Below, in pieces: positions 27,582-36,663 of a stretch of DNA of 64,000 nt. This DNA comes from Agrobacterium tumefaciens (GTDB taxonomy: Bacteria > Pseudomonadota > Alphaproteobacteria > Rhizobiales > Rhizobiaceae), in NCBI RefSeq assembly GCF_009649785.1, contig NZ_WJOK01000022.1:1-64000 (forward strand). Reading direction: 5' to 3'. The notes beneath the pieces are model-generated. The model worked only from the letters and a program-made list of their open reading frames with translations, made no database searches and was not told the DNA's origin. Each line of letters begins with the position of its first letter. Position 1 is the stretch's first letter. The position numbers and the translations under genes were made by a program.

Positions 27582-28027
27582 AAAGTACACTTCGAATCTC
27601 GCTGAAATCGGGCGAAAAGATTTTCATCAACGGCGCGGTTTTGCGGGTGGATCGCAAGGTGGCCCTCGAATTCCTGAACGACGTCACGTTCCTGCTTGAA
27701 AACCACGTCCTGCAGCCGGAGCAGGCGACGACGCCGCTCAGGCAGCTTTATTTCATCGCCCAGATGATCCTCATCAACCCGGAAGGACGCGAACAGTCGA
27801 CGAACCTGTTCCGTAAATCCGTGAGCATGCTGCTCAATTGCTTCCAGCATGAGGAGATTCTGGCCGAACTCAAGCGTATCGACGGTCTGGTTGCCTCGGG
27901 TAAGGCTTTCGAAGCGCTGAAGGCCATTCGTGGCCTGTACCCGACCGAGGAAAAGATCCTCAACAATCAGGAAATGACCCCCGCAACGATCGAGCAGATT
28001 CGCAAGGAGATCGCACCATGGCGGTAG
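27578..28027 (+). CDS. flbT: Flagellin translation regulator FlbT
   Basis: In Caulobacter FlbT binds the flagellin mRNA leader and lowers its translation or stability. The 149-residue protein has the family N-terminus ([20 protein letters not shown]), the block [24 protein letters not shown] [18 protein letters not shown], and helices with [20 protein letters not shown]. It overlaps flaF and flgD. A possible target hairpin encloses the flagellin start codon at 15627-15642. Confidence 0.94.
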   Translation: MKSTLRISLKSGEKIFINGAVLRVDRKVALEFLNDVTFLLENHVLQPEQATTPLRQLYFIAQMILINPEGREQSTNLFRKSVSMLLNCFQHEEILAELKRIDGLVASGKAFEALKAIRGLYPTEEKILNNQEMTPATIEQIRKEIAPWR

Positions 28028-28488
28028 ATGCAGTCACGTCGGCAGCCTCTAACCCCTGGGCAAATGCCGGGGCGAGCAGCAACGACAAAAGCGCGGCCTC
28101 GCTTAACTACGACAGCTTCCTGAAGCTTCTCATCGCCCAGATGAAAAACCAGGATCCGACCAGCCCGATGGATGCCGGCCAGCAGATGTCGCAGCTTGCG
28201 AGCTTCTCGCAGGTTGAGCAGACGATCAAGACCAACACCCATCTGAAGAGCATGCTGCAGGCCGAAGCCCTGACGCGCGCTTCCGACCTGGTTGGCAAAA
28301 CGGTCAAGAGCGCCGACGACAAGGTCACCGGCGTGGTAAAGGAAGTCGAAGTCTATTCGGACGGCGTCGTCGCCATCACAGAAGCTGGTGACAAAGTGCT
28401 GCTGCAGGCCGGTGTGACCTTCTCGAACGGTCCGATCGCGACTACACCTGATAGCGGCACCGATTCGGACGTGCCTGCAGGTTCCTGA
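28018..28488 (+). CDS. flgD: Hook-capping scaffold FlgD (short form)
   Basis: FlgD caps the growing hook. The 156-residue product has the conserved N-terminal block ([20 protein letters not shown] then [20 protein letters not shown]). The following region ([20 protein letters not shown]) keeps only part of the usual C-terminal domain: enterobacterial FlgD is about 230 residues with a Tudor/FnIII pair that is largely missing here. The start overlaps flbT by 10 bases. Confidence 0.93.
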   Translation: MAVDAVTSAASNPWANAGASSNDKSAASLNYDSFLKLLIAQMKNQDPTSPMDAGQQMSQLASFSQVEQTIKTNTHLKSMLQAEALTRASDLVGKTVKSADDKVTGVVKEVEVYSDGVVAITEAGDKVLLQAGVTFSNGPIATTPDSGTDSDVPAGS

Positions 28489-28496
28489 CATTGAAG

Positions 28497-28517
28497 AGGC
28501 GGCATGATGCCGCCTTT
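28497..28517 (+). terminator. Hairpin between flgD and fliQ
   Basis: A perfect 8-bp stem (AGGCGGCA/TGCCGCCT, loop TGA) lies 9 bases after the flgD stop, followed by only two more T and then CC. It is more likely an attenuator or RNA-stability hairpin than a full terminator, which would lower fliQ relative to hook genes. Confidence 0.5.
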
Positions 28518-28537
28518 CCGGAATAAAGGATGCGACG

Positions 28538-28804
28538 ATGAACGAGGCCGATGCGCTTGATATCATGCAGGCGGCAGTCTGGACGGTTCTCGTCGCGGCC
28601 GGTCCCGCCGTTCTCGCGGCCATGATCGTTGGTGTCGCCATCGCCTTTATCCAGGCCCTGACCCAGGTTCAGGAAATGACGCTGACCTTTGTCCCTAAAA
28701 TCGTAACGATCATGATCGTTCTCGGCGTTGCCGCCCCGTTTGTGGGCGCGCAGATCGCCCTTTTTTCCAATCTCGTCTTTTCGCGGGTTCAGTCGGGCTT
28801 CTGA
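28538..28804 (+). CDS. fliQ: Flagellar export gate protein FliQ
   Basis: FliQ is a small two-helix subunit of the export gate. The 88-residue product has two membrane helices (about 14-40 and 53-75) with AGPAVLAAMIVGVAIAFIQA then LTQVQEMTLTFVPKI, a clear FliQ signature. Length is typical. It is placed after flgD, with AAAGGAT as ribosome site. The partner genes are fliP (left end) and fliR (31048-31803). Confidence 0.96.
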   Translation: MNEADALDIMQAAVWTVLVAAGPAVLAAMIVGVAIAFIQALTQVQEMTLTFVPKIVTIMIVLGVAAPFVGAQIALFSNLVFSRVQSGF

Positions 28805-28830
28805 CGCCCGTACCGCCTGGATGCCATCCT

Positions 28831-28865
28831 CGCGCAAGCTTCAGCGACTAGGGATAGGCTGAAGC
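28831..28865 (+). promoter_or_regulatory. CGCGCAAG motif and inverted repeat before flhA
   Basis: CGCGCAAG (28831-28838) within CATCCTCGCGCAAG matches the element before the fliH-like gene. Its last base begins an 8-bp inverted repeat (GCTTCAGC 28838-28845 with GCTGAAGC 28858-28865). It lies about 130 bases before flhA in the 159-base fliQ-flhA gap, suggesting flhA-fliR has its own promoter. Confidence 0.45.
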
Positions 28866-28963
28866 ATCGGGCTGAATTGCGTCAGCGATTTTAGAAAACC
28901 GGTGCCGCGGAACCGTGCGGCGGCTTTTCCGTCGCCCTTCTCATGAAGAGACAGGACGATTTT

Positions 28964-31051
28964 ATGGCGCAACCACCAGTCATTTCCTTGCCCAAGGTAA
29001 GCCCGAGCATGCGGGATGTCGGTTTCGCATTGGGCATCGTGTCGATCCTCTGCGTGCTGTTCCTGCCCATTCCGGTCGTTCTGGTGGATGTCGGTCTGGC
29101 CTTTTCCATAGCACTTTCGGTCCTCATCCTCATGGTGGCGCTCTGGATCCAGCGTCCGCTGGATTTCTCGTCTTTTCCAACCGTGCTGCTGATCGCGACC
29201 ATGATTCGCCTGTCGCTGAACATCGCGACGACGCGTGTCATCCTTTCGCACGGCAACGAGGGGCCGACGGCGGCGGGCGGCGTGATTGCGGGCTTCTCCA
29301 GCCTCGTCATGTCCGGCGACTTCGTGATCGGTCTGATCGTCTTTCTGATCCTGATCACCGTCAACTTCATCGTTATCACCAAGGGTGCCACCCGTATCGC
29401 CGAAGTCGGCGCGCGCTTCACGCTGGATGCCATTCCCGGCAAGCAGATGTCGATCGATGCCGATTTGTCCGCCGGCATCATCGATGAAAAGGAAGCGCAA
29501 CGCCGCCGCCGCGAGCTGGAAGAGGAAAGCTCGTTCTTCGGTTCGATGGACGGTGCTTCCAAATTCGTACGCGGCGATGCGATCGCCGGCCTGATCATCA
29601 CCGCGATCAATATTTTCGGCGGCATCATCATCGGTTACTTCCGCCACGGCATGCCGATCGGCGAGGCTGCCGATGTTTTCGTGAAGCTTTCGGTCGGCGA
29701 CGGTATCGTTTCGCAGATCCCGGCCCTTATCGTGTCGCTGGCGGCTGGCCTTCTGGTGTCGCGCGGCGGCACCTCGGGATCGACGGATCAGGCCGTCATC
29801 AATCAGCTGAGCGGATATCCGCGTGCCTTGATGGTCGCAGCCATGCTGATGGGGCTTCTTGCCGTCATGCCTGGATTGCCCTTCCTGCCCTTCACGCTTT
29901 TGGGCGGCATCATGGCCTTCGGCAGCTGGTATATTCCGCGCCAGGTCGAAGCGGAAAGCGCGCAGCGCCGTCAGGAAGAGGAGGACAAGGTTCTCCAGAC
30001 CAACGAAGCGGAAAAGGACTCCGTCAAGCAGGTCCTCAAGACGTCCGAAATTGAACTTGCCCTCGGCAAGCAGGTTTCGACCCGCCTCCTCGGTGCGCAT
30101 CAGGAACTGGCTTTCCGTGTCGGCAAGATGCGCAAGAAATTCGCGACCCAATACGGCTTCGTGGTGCCGGAGATCAAGGTCTCCGACGACATCATGATCC
30201 CGGAAAAGGCCTACCAGATCCGTGTCCATGGCACGACGATCGCGTCGAGCAATCTGCGCGTTGGCGATGTTCTTGTCGTGACGGGGGCAGGGCGCAAGCC
30301 GAGCATTCCGGGCGACGAAATCCGCGAACCCGCCTTCGGCATGCCGGCCGTTTCCATTCTCGAGACATTCACCGAGGATTTGAAGCGCGAAGGTTTCCAC
30401 CCGATCGACAATGTCTCTGTGGTGCTGACGCATCTGAGCGAAGTCATTCGCAACAATCTGCCGCAATTGCTGTCCTACAAGGACGTCAAGATCCTCATCG
30501 ACAGGCTGGACCCGGAATACAAGAAGCTTGCCGACGAAATCTGCTCGTCGCACATGTCCTATTCCGGCCTGCAGGCCGTGCTGAAACTGCTGCTCGCCGA
30601 GCGTGTGTCGATCCGCAACCTGCATCTCATTCTGGAAGCGGTCGCCGAACTTGCCCCGCATGTGCGCAAGACCGAGCAGATCGTCGAACATGTACGGGTG
30701 CGCATGTCGCAGCAGCTCTGCGGCGATCTTGCCGACAATGGCGTATTGCGTGTGCTTCGCCTCGGCAACAAATGGGACATGGTCTTCCATCAGGCGCTCA
30801 AGCGCGATCAAAAGGGCGAAATCGTCGAATTCGATATCGATCCCCGCCATCTCGAGGAATTTTCCGAGCAGGCATCGAAAGTTATCCGTGAATTCATGGA
30901 TCGCGGACTACCCTTTGTCCTTGTCACGTCGCCGGAAACACGGTCCTATGTGCGCATGATCATCGAACGACTCTTTGCGACCCTGCCGGTTCTCTCGCAT
31001 GTGGAACTGGCCAAGGGGCTGGAGATCAAGATTCTGGGCGCCATTTCATGA
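28964..31051 (+). CDS. flhA: Flagellar export platform protein FlhA
   Basis: FlhA is the export-gate protein that docks chaperone-substrate complexes. The 695-residue protein has about eight membrane helices in residues 20-330 and the FHIPEP-region motifs [40 protein letters not shown] and [18 protein letters not shown] large cytoplasmic domain (about 340-695) follows. ATG 28964 ([11 protein letters not shown]) is chosen over 28943 because AGGACG lies upstream and other rhizobial FlhAs begin similarly. fliR overlaps its stop as ATGA. Confidence 0.96.
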   Translation: MAQPPVISLPKVSPSMRDVGFALGIVSILCVLFLPIPVVLVDVGLAFSIALSVLILMVALWIQRPLDFSSFPTVLLIATMIRLSLNIATTRVILSHGNEGPTAAGGVIAGFSSLVMSGDFVIGLIVFLILITVNFIVITKGATRIAEVGARFTLDAIPGKQMSIDADLSAGIIDEKEAQRRRRELEEESSFFGSMDGASKFVRGDAIAGLIITAINIFGGIIIGYFRHGMPIGEAADVFVKLSVGDGIVSQIPALIVSLAAGLLVSRGGTSGSTDQAVINQLSGYPRALMVAAMLMGLLAVMPGLPFLPFTLLGGIMAFGSWYIPRQVEAESAQRRQEEEDKVLQTNEAEKDSVKQVLKTSEIELALGKQVSTRLLGAHQELAFRVGKMRKKFATQYGFVVPEIKVSDDIMIPEKAYQIRVHGTTIASSNLRVGDVLVVTGAGRKPSIPGDEIREPAFGMPAVSILETFTEDLKREGFHPIDNVSVVLTHLSEVIRNNLPQLLSYKDVKILIDRLDPEYKKLADEICSSHMSYSGLQAVLKLLLAERVSIRNLHLILEAVAELAPHVRKTEQIVEHVRVRMSQQLCGDLADNGVLRVLRLGNKWDMVFHQALKRDQKGEIVEFDIDPRHLEEFSEQASKVIREFMDRGLPFVLVTSPETRSYVRMIIERLFATLPVLSHVELAKGLEIKILGAIS

Positions 31052-31803
31052 TAACCGACCCGCAAGGGACAATTATCGCATTGTTCCTTGCAATTTGCCG
31101 TATCGGCGCCTGCTTCATGACCATGCCGGGCTTTTCCAGTTCGCGCATCTCGCCGCAGATACGCATTCTCCTGTGCGTTGCGGTGTCCATGGCGCTTCTG
31201 CCGGTACTGTGGGATACGATCTATCCGAAAGTCTCCGGCGCAAGCCAGGGCGCCGTTGTCGGCCTCATCTTCACCGAGATCGTCATTGGCGCAATGTACG
31301 GGCTGATCGCGCGGTTTTACACGCTCGGCTTCCAGTTCACGGGCGCGCTCATCGGCGCATCCATCGGGCTTAGCGCTCCCGGCGGAGCGGATGCCGTTGA
31401 AGACGTGCAGGAAAACCAGATATCGAACTTCATCACCTTCGGTGGGCTCATGGTGCTGTTCATCCTGGATTTCCACCATATCGTCCTGCGGGCGCTGGTC
31501 GATTCCTACGCCACGACACCGGTCGGCGCGCTCATCAGCGGCCAGAAGATGCTGATAACCCTGACAGATACGCTGCGCGCCTCCTTTTCCATCATGCTGC
31601 GGCTTGCCAGCCCCTTTGTAATTTACGGTCTGATGTTCAACGTTGCGGTCGGCCTCATCAACAAGCTGGCGCCGCAGATACCGGTCTACTTCATATCGAC
31701 GCCTTTCGTTCTCGCGGGCGGTATTTTCATGCTTTACCTGTCGATCGCGGCCCTCATCCGGCAATTCGTGGATGGTTTCGGCCCGGTCTTCATCGGCTTC
31801 TGA
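31048..31803 (+). CDS. fliR: Flagellar export gate protein FliR
   Basis: FliR completes the FliP-FliQ-FliR gate. The 251-residue product has six membrane helices and the motifs [40 protein letters not shown] and [14 protein letters not shown]. Length is typical. Its ATG overlaps the flhA stop by four bases and an FliJ-like gene follows after 15 bases. Confidence 0.95.
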   Translation: MITDPQGTIIALFLAICRIGACFMTMPGFSSSRISPQIRILLCVAVSMALLPVLWDTIYPKVSGASQGAVVGLIFTEIVIGAMYGLIARFYTLGFQFTGALIGASIGLSAPGGADAVEDVQENQISNFITFGGLMVLFILDFHHIVLRALVDSYATTPVGALISGQKMLITLTDTLRASFSIMLRLASPFVIYGLMFNVAVGLINKLAPQIPVYFISTPFVLAGGIFMLYLSIAALIRQFVDGFGPVFIGF

Positions 31804-31818
31804 TCTGGAGAAAACGCC

Positions 31819-32238
31819 ATGGCTTCGGACAAGCGTTCGGCCAAACTCAAGCGCCTGGTAACGGTCCAGCGCCACATGGAGAAAATGGCCGAGGTGGAAC
31901 TGGCCGACACCACCCGCGTGCGTGCCGAAGTGGCGCAATCCATGGAGAACGTGCTTGAAGCGATGAGTTCCATGGAGCCGGTCCACCAGACGTTCTCCAG
32001 GCACTATTCGGATCGTTACGGCCGCCTTGTCGTCAAGGACCGTCAGCTCTCCGGCGTGCAGCAATTGCAGGAAAACAAGGTGCTCAAGGAAAAGACCAAG
32101 GCCGACCGGCTGGAGGACAGGATGCATCTCGCGCGCGATCTCGAGGATCGGGAGGCCGACGACAATACAATCTATGATCTGTTAGAAATCACGAACGCAT
32201 CCCGGACACCAGCCTCCAGCAAGGTTGGCGATCCATAG
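31819..32238 (+). CDS. FliJ-like coiled-coil protein
   Basis: The 139-residue product is almost wholly alpha-helical with a long charged coiled coil (residues about 5-120). It includes KLKRLVTVQRHMEKMAEVEL at the N-terminus and ENKVLKEKTKADRLEDRMHL later, and has no membrane segment. This pattern, size and location after fliR fit FliJ, the export chaperone-escort that stimulates FliI and is too divergent for motif-level proof. GGAG lies upstream of ATG 31819. An alternative is an unrelated flagellar coiled-coil factor. Confidence 0.75.
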   Translation: MASDKRSAKLKRLVTVQRHMEKMAEVELADTTRVRAEVAQSMENVLEAMSSMEPVHQTFSRHYSDRYGRLVVKDRQLSGVQQLQENKVLKEKTKADRLEDRMHLARDLEDREADDNTIYDLLEITNASRTPASSKVGDP

Positions 32239-32353
32239 TCTGTCCCGTTGTTGCATCGTTGGGCGTCCAGAGAGACGTATTCAGCGGTGTTTCTTGATTG
32301 AGCGAACGCCCCGGTTTTAATGCCGCCCGTTCGTCAGCTCGGGAGTTCTGGAC

Positions 32354-32911
32354 GTGGCGATATCGGTTATAAGCGATCTGGTGATGGATGTGGTTCGCGC
32401 TGCGGACCCTCAGGAAGTGCAGGTCGCCCAGGAAAAATTGAAGGCGAACAAGGCGGCTTTCGCTGCGACGAGCCTTGCCGATTCGGGCAAGGGCTTTGGC
32501 GCTGCCATTGATATGCTTGACAGCGCCACCTCGAAGGCAGGTCTCGGCAATACCAACATCCGCTCTGCCCGTACCGAAGTTCCGGAAACATATCGCAAGT
32601 ATGAGGCTTCCGTGCTTCAGACCTTCGTTGCCAACATGCTGCCGAAAGACAGCGAGGAGGTCTACGGCAAGGGCAACGCCGGCGAGATCTGGAAAAGCAT
32701 GATGGCGGAACAGTTTGCCGACACGATCTCCAGAAATGGCGGCGTTGGCATTGCAGAACAGGCCTACAAGGATGCGTTGCGGAAAGCCGAGAGCAAAGGC
32801 ATTACCGACGTATCCATGAATGACAAAGACCATAATGCTGCAATTCGGATGGTGGCGGAGTTCGAAAGGCAGGTCCTCGGCGTTTCCAATGATAAAACGG
32901 ACGAGGCTTGA
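32354..32911 (+). CDS. flgJ: FlgJ-type rod-binding protein without muramidase
   Basis: The C-terminal part of this 185-residue product (about 85-150) matches the rod-binding domain of FlgJ: YEASVLQTFVANMLPKDSEE, then GEIWKSMMAEQFADTISRNG and GVGIAEQAYKDAL. No muramidase domain follows; wall cutting is probably done by the transglycosylase at 21677-22255. The start is GTG at 32354, with GGGAG upstream. It is preceded by a 115-base gap and followed by the FlgN-like gene. Symbol by domain similarity only. Confidence 0.75.
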   Translation: MAISVISDLVMDVVRAADPQEVQVAQEKLKANKAAFAATSLADSGKGFGAAIDMLDSATSKAGLGNTNIRSARTEVPETYRKYEASVLQTFVANMLPKDSEEVYGKGNAGEIWKSMMAEQFADTISRNGGVGIAEQAYKDALRKAESKGITDVSMNDKDHNAAIRMVAEFERQVLGVSNDKTDEA

Positions 32912-32940
32912 GCATGATAAATCATAACGAGGAGACAAGC

Positions 32941-33309
32941 ATGGACCTTATGTCGAACGACCACCGCATCAAATCCGTTCTCGGCCGTCTTGAAATGATC
33001 ATCGACAATGAGAATGACAATATCGGTAAGGACCCCCAGTTCGATTTCAAAGTCTCCAATGCCCATAAAAGCCGTTGCCTCTATGAGTTGACGATGTTGT
33101 TCCGCGATACGCCCCATGAGGAAATCGCCGCCGGACATCTCGATCAGGTGCAGGGCATCAAGTCCAAGCTCGCGACCAATGCCAGCCGCGTCGAGGCGCA
33201 TCTGAATGCGGTTCGCGCTGTTGCGGATCTTCTCAAGACCGCGATCCAGGAAGCCGATACGGACGGCACCTATTCCCAGGAACAGTTCATGTACGGCGCA
33301 GCCTCCTGA
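32941..33309 (+). CDS. FlgN-like export chaperone candidate
   Basis: The 122-residue product is a small acidic helical protein without signal or membrane segments. Its C-terminal part (RVEAHLNAVRAVADLLKTAI then QEADTDGTYS) resembles FlgN, the chaperone for FlgK and FlgL, but similarity is weak by eye. ATG 32941 is chosen since CGAGGAG lies 7 bases upstream; ATG 32914 or a TTG overlapping the previous stop are alternatives. It overlaps the next gene start. The location behind flgJ-like supports an export role. Confidence 0.65.
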   Translation: MDLMSNDHRIKSVLGRLEMIIDNENDNIGKDPQFDFKVSNAHKSRCLYELTMLFRDTPHEEIAAGHLDQVQGIKSKLATNASRVEAHLNAVRAVADLLKTAIQEADTDGTYSQEQFMYGAAS

Positions 33310-33845
33310 TGTTGAAGCTTCTTCTCACCGGCGTCTGGGTTTGCGCCGTCACGCTCGGCGCGGTGTATTTCTCCGTCCAGATGGCGACGGCCCCCTCGTC
33401 GGGAGATGAGGCGGGGGCGAAAAAGGCAAGTCTGCAACTGGTCAAAGGCGAAAGCATCACCATCCCCGTCATCAATGACGGTGGTGTGAACGGTTATTTC
33501 CTCAGCCGCATTTCCTTGCGTGTCGACAAGGACAAGATGGCGAAGATCGAACTGCCCGCAACGCAATTGATGACCGACGAACTCTTCACGCTTCTGGCGG
33601 GTTCTTCCATGGTCAACATCGCCAATATCTCCACCTTTGACCCTGATGTCTTCAAGCAGCGCATCCGAGAGGGGCTGAACAAGAAACTCGGCGACGAGGT
33701 GGTCGGGGACGTCCTGATCGAGCAGCTCGATTATCTGTCGAAGGCCGATATTCGCGAGCAAAAGGGCAACGGCTCGCCCCGTTCGGTCAAGCTTGTCGAA
33801 GGCGAGAAAGTCGACACCGGAAAAGAAGCGGCCCCAAGCCACTAA
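33309..33845 (+). CDS. FliL-like membrane-anchored periplasmic protein
   Basis: The 178-residue product has a short N-terminus, one membrane segment at about residues 3-25 (LLLTGVWVCAVTLGAVYFSV) and a periplasmic domain. The domain has the strand-strand-helix order of FliL: GYFLSRISLRVDKDKMAKIE, a helix LMTDELFTLLAG, then FDPDVFKQRIREGLNKKLGD and VLIEQLDYLSK. It is distinct from fliL at 787-1287 and shorter in its cytoplasmic part. It closes the flagellar region and overlaps the preceding gene by one base. Function unproved; a stator-associated role is inferred. Confidence 0.6.
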   Translation: MLKLLLTGVWVCAVTLGAVYFSVQMATAPSSGDEAGAKKASLQLVKGESITIPVINDGGVNGYFLSRISLRVDKDKMAKIELPATQLMTDELFTLLAGSSMVNIANISTFDPDVFKQRIREGLNKKLGDEVVGDVLIEQLDYLSKADIREQKGNGSPRSVKLVEGEKVDTGKEAAPSH

Positions 33846-34022
33846 CGGCGGCGCGGTGCAGGCCACCGGTCTGGTTAATCGCCCCTTTCTATTTTCCGGA
33901 ATATTCGATCGGTTGCCTTCAGGGTAAATTCAACCAGCACCTGTATAAACAGACCCATGAGCTGCCGTCCCGCAAACCATGTGCCGGATTGGCGGCGGTG
34001 AATTTGGCATTCGGGGGCTGGC

Positions 34023-34697
34023 ATGAATTTCGCGGCAGATTTTGCGCGGACGGGATCGCAACGGAATATTCACGGACTGCGCGTCTGTGATCTGGACTGG
34101 AACGGGGCGCTGGAAATGGTCAGCGGCCAGGCTTCGGCTTGTGATGGCCACACGATGCTCTCATTTCTTACCATCCAGAATGCCAGACTGTCCCTCAAGG
34201 ACATTGCTTACAGGCAGATTCTGGAAAGCTGTCTGCTTCTGCCGCAGGGCAGGGGTATGAATGCCGCCGCACGCGCCGAACACGGCAAGCCTCTGCCCGA
34301 GACCATCGATGGCGTTGCCTTCGTCATGGCACTTCTGACCTATATGGCGGTGCCGAAACGTATCGGCGTTGCGGGGGATGACGCAGCACAAGTCGGAGAG
34401 GTCCTCGCCAAGCTGCGCGCACATGCGCCGTGGCATGATTTCGTGATGCTGAACCGGGATACTTTGGGCGTGAAGGTGGATGTCGTGCTGGCGGGCATGC
34501 TTGCGGAAAACCAGGAGAAATGGCTGCATCGCAGCATCAATCGCGATGATGCGCGTCTCGCCATCGCGGTCGGTCCCCTGTTCAAGGTGCTGGCGTCCGA
34601 AGTGGCTGGCATGCCCGAGATCTTTCGCAAGCTGCATATGAGCTGGCTTTACAGCCTTTGCGCTGAGCCCTGGCACATCGCGCTCGGCAAGGGCTGA
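34023..34697 (+). CDS. WecG/TagA/CpsF-family glycosyltransferase-like protein, degenerate
   Basis: The fold pattern fits the WecG/TagA family, which transfers N-acetylmannosaminuronate-type sugars onto lipid-linked intermediates. Matches are LLLPQGRGMN (family: ADG.G), PLPETIDGVAFVMALL, the QE.W-like NQEKWLHRS, LAIAVGPLFKVLASE and SWLYSLCAEPW. The family's catalytic aspartate, in the ADG-type motif, is replaced by Gln75. At 224 residues length is near normal, so the protein may be inactive or altered. A chain-length protein follows 113 bases downstream, implying a polysaccharide role. Confidence 0.75.
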   Translation: MNFAADFARTGSQRNIHGLRVCDLDWNGALEMVSGQASACDGHTMLSFLTIQNARLSLKDIAYRQILESCLLLPQGRGMNAAARAEHGKPLPETIDGVAFVMALLTYMAVPKRIGVAGDDAAQVGEVLAKLRAHAPWHDFVMLNRDTLGVKVDVVLAGMLAENQEKWLHRSINRDDARLAIAVGPLFKVLASEVAGMPEIFRKLHMSWLYSLCAEPWHIALGKG

Positions 34698-34810
34698 GGC
34701 GGGTCGGCAAGGCCCGCGTTAACCATTTGTTTGCCATGATCCTTTAACCTCCCGTAAGGTTTTGAAAGCCGCCTGTTGCGGGCGGCGCCGAGCGTGGCAG
34801 ACGGCTTCAG

Positions 34811-36586
34811 ATGGTTGATCACAGTCCCGATATGATGGCGACGCGCCCTGATGAGGATGGTGTTGCCGTGCCTGCGTCGCAATTTCGCAAACATTGTCTG
34901 CGGCTTCTGACAGCCGGTTGCGTAGCCGCCGCCACCATTGTGGGGGCTGCACTTCCGCTGCTGCTCATCGATTCCGGTTTTCGCGGATATGTTTCGCAGG
35001 CGCATGTCGAGGTTACCCAGGCCGGCTACGATGCACCCGATGCGGCACGCTTTCTTGCCATGGCCCGCCGCACCCTGCTTTCTCCGTCCGGTCTGGACCG
35101 TATAACGGGCGACCTCAAATTGAAGCCCGCCGACATGGTCGGCGTTCGCAATCAGGGCGAACTTGGCCTGCTTTTCGACCTTTTGACCGGGGCGGATACC
35201 CGTTCGCTTTCCCCGCGTGAAGCATTGAACGGTGCTGTGGGCGAGGCGATACGTCTGGAACTGACGCCAGATGAAAACACGCTGATCGTAACCTCGAAGG
35301 CAGCGACGCCGGAAACCGCGATGCGGCTTACGGATTATCTTTCGATGCGTGTCATGGCGGATGGCAAGGCCGGCACCATGACGCCCGCCATGCGCGAGAC
35401 GGAGCGGGCGCGCACCCGGTTGGACGAGGCGGAAGCCGCCTTGAACGGTTTCCAGATGCGCCACGGCGAGGCCGTCCTGGCGGAAGTGCAGCAACTCGAG
35501 CAGCAATTGCGCGACCTCAATGACAGCCTTGCGGGGACGACCCAGCAGCAGCAGTCGCTTCAGACGGATCTGGCGGTGGCCACCGGCCTCAAGCCGAATG
35601 ACGTATTGTCAAAGCCCCTGCCGTCAGGCGCTGCTTTCTCTGTGCTTGAGGACATCAGGCAAAGACATGCAAGTGCCAGCATGGCGCTTTCAGGCGTCTC
35701 GGTCGATTACGGCCCGAAACATCCCCGCCGCATCGCCGCCCAGAATGCCGTAGACGCCGTGCAGGCGCTTGTCGCTCCCGCATTGCGTCAGCTGGTCGAT
35801 GGCTTGCGCGCCGATGAGAAGCGCGTCGCACAGGAAGTTGCAACCGCGAACGCCGAACGAACGAAACATCTCGACCGCCTGAGCAGCCTTGGTGTCACGC
35901 CCGGTGAATTCTCCAGATTGCAGGGTGAACTGGAAACGGCGCGAAATGCCTACCTTGAGGCGAGCGAGCGTCGGGACATGTCCTCATCCACCACAACCGC
36001 CGTTGAGACCCGCCTCACCAGGAAGGCAGGACCGGGCGAATTGTCGCGCGACCTCACACAAGCCGCTATGCTGGCAGGCGGTGGCGCGTTGCTCGGCCTG
36101 TTGGGCAGCCTGTATCTCCTGAGCTACCGTCGCCATGACGAGGAGGAGGCACTCGTCCTTGATGATGCGCACGTTCTGCCCTCCGAAAAAGCGCCTGAGC
36201 AATCGGGGCAGTTTCCCGAGTTCGAGCCGATCGAGCCGGATGTGTTCGATGATCTTGAAGAACTGGCCGCGGATAGCGAATTCGAGCCGGAGGCTGAGTT
36301 CGCGGACTATTACGCCGGGGCGGCGAACGATAGCGGATTCGATACCGATGACATTCCGCTGGACGAGCGTGTGCGGCAGGTTCTGATGGGCAACCGCACC
36401 GTCAGGAATACCCCCCAGACGACACCGGAGCTGCCGCCCTTGCTCAGTGAAGCCCTTGCCGGGCATTTCGATCACGAGCAGGCCGAAGCCGAGGAATTGG
36501 CGGAATTGAGACGCGAGTTGGCGCTCTTGAGGGAGCGCCTCGCCGATTACGCCGAGCATCGCGACGACTACCGCAAAACTGCCTGA
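34811..36586 (+). CDS. Wzz/GumC-type polysaccharide chain-length protein
   Basis: The 591-residue protein has the architecture of a polysaccharide co-polymerase. A membrane segment (about residues 32-52) is followed by a long coiled-coil periplasmic domain (about 100-395; [20 protein letters not shown] is typical of Wzc/GumC) and a second membrane segment (about 415-440). The cytoplasmic part (about 445-591) is acidic, rich in Glu/Asp, with no Walker motif, so it lacks the tyrosine-kinase domain of Wzc. It probably sets chain length of an exopolysaccharide with the WecG-like protein upstream. Confidence 0.85.
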   Translation: MVDHSPDMMATRPDEDGVAVPASQFRKHCLRLLTAGCVAAATIVGAALPLLLIDSGFRGYVSQAHVEVTQAGYDAPDAARFLAMARRTLLSPSGLDRITGDLKLKPADMVGVRNQGELGLLFDLLTGADTRSLSPREALNGAVGEAIRLELTPDENTLIVTSKAATPETAMRLTDYLSMRVMADGKAGTMTPAMRETERARTRLDEAEAALNGFQMRHGEAVLAEVQQLEQQLRDLNDSLAGTTQQQQSLQTDLAVATGLKPNDVLSKPLPSGAAFSVLEDIRQRHASASMALSGVSVDYGPKHPRRIAAQNAVDAVQALVAPALRQLVDGLRADEKRVAQEVATANAERTKHLDRLSSLGVTPGEFSRLQGELETARNAYLEASERRDMSSSTTTAVETRLTRKAGPGELSRDLTQAAMLAGGGALLGLLGSLYLLSYRRHDEEEALVLDDAHVLPSEKAPEQSGQFPEFEPIEPDVFDDLEELAADSEFEPEAEFADYYAGAANDSGFDTDDIPLDERVRQVLMGNRTVRNTPQTTPELPPLLSEALAGHFDHEQAEAEELAELRRELALLRERLADYAEHRDDYRKTA

Positions 36587-36663
36587 CGAAGCTGCATTTT
36601 TGCTTGCATTCCTGCAAAGTCGGCACCATACGGGGCCAACGTAATCCAGCAGGAGCAGGACGC

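Noticed and set aside
28841..30850. 669-codon open frame on the minus strand
   Set aside because: It is wholly antisense to flhA, whose product is unmistakable; the frame is open because of the high G+C third-position bias.
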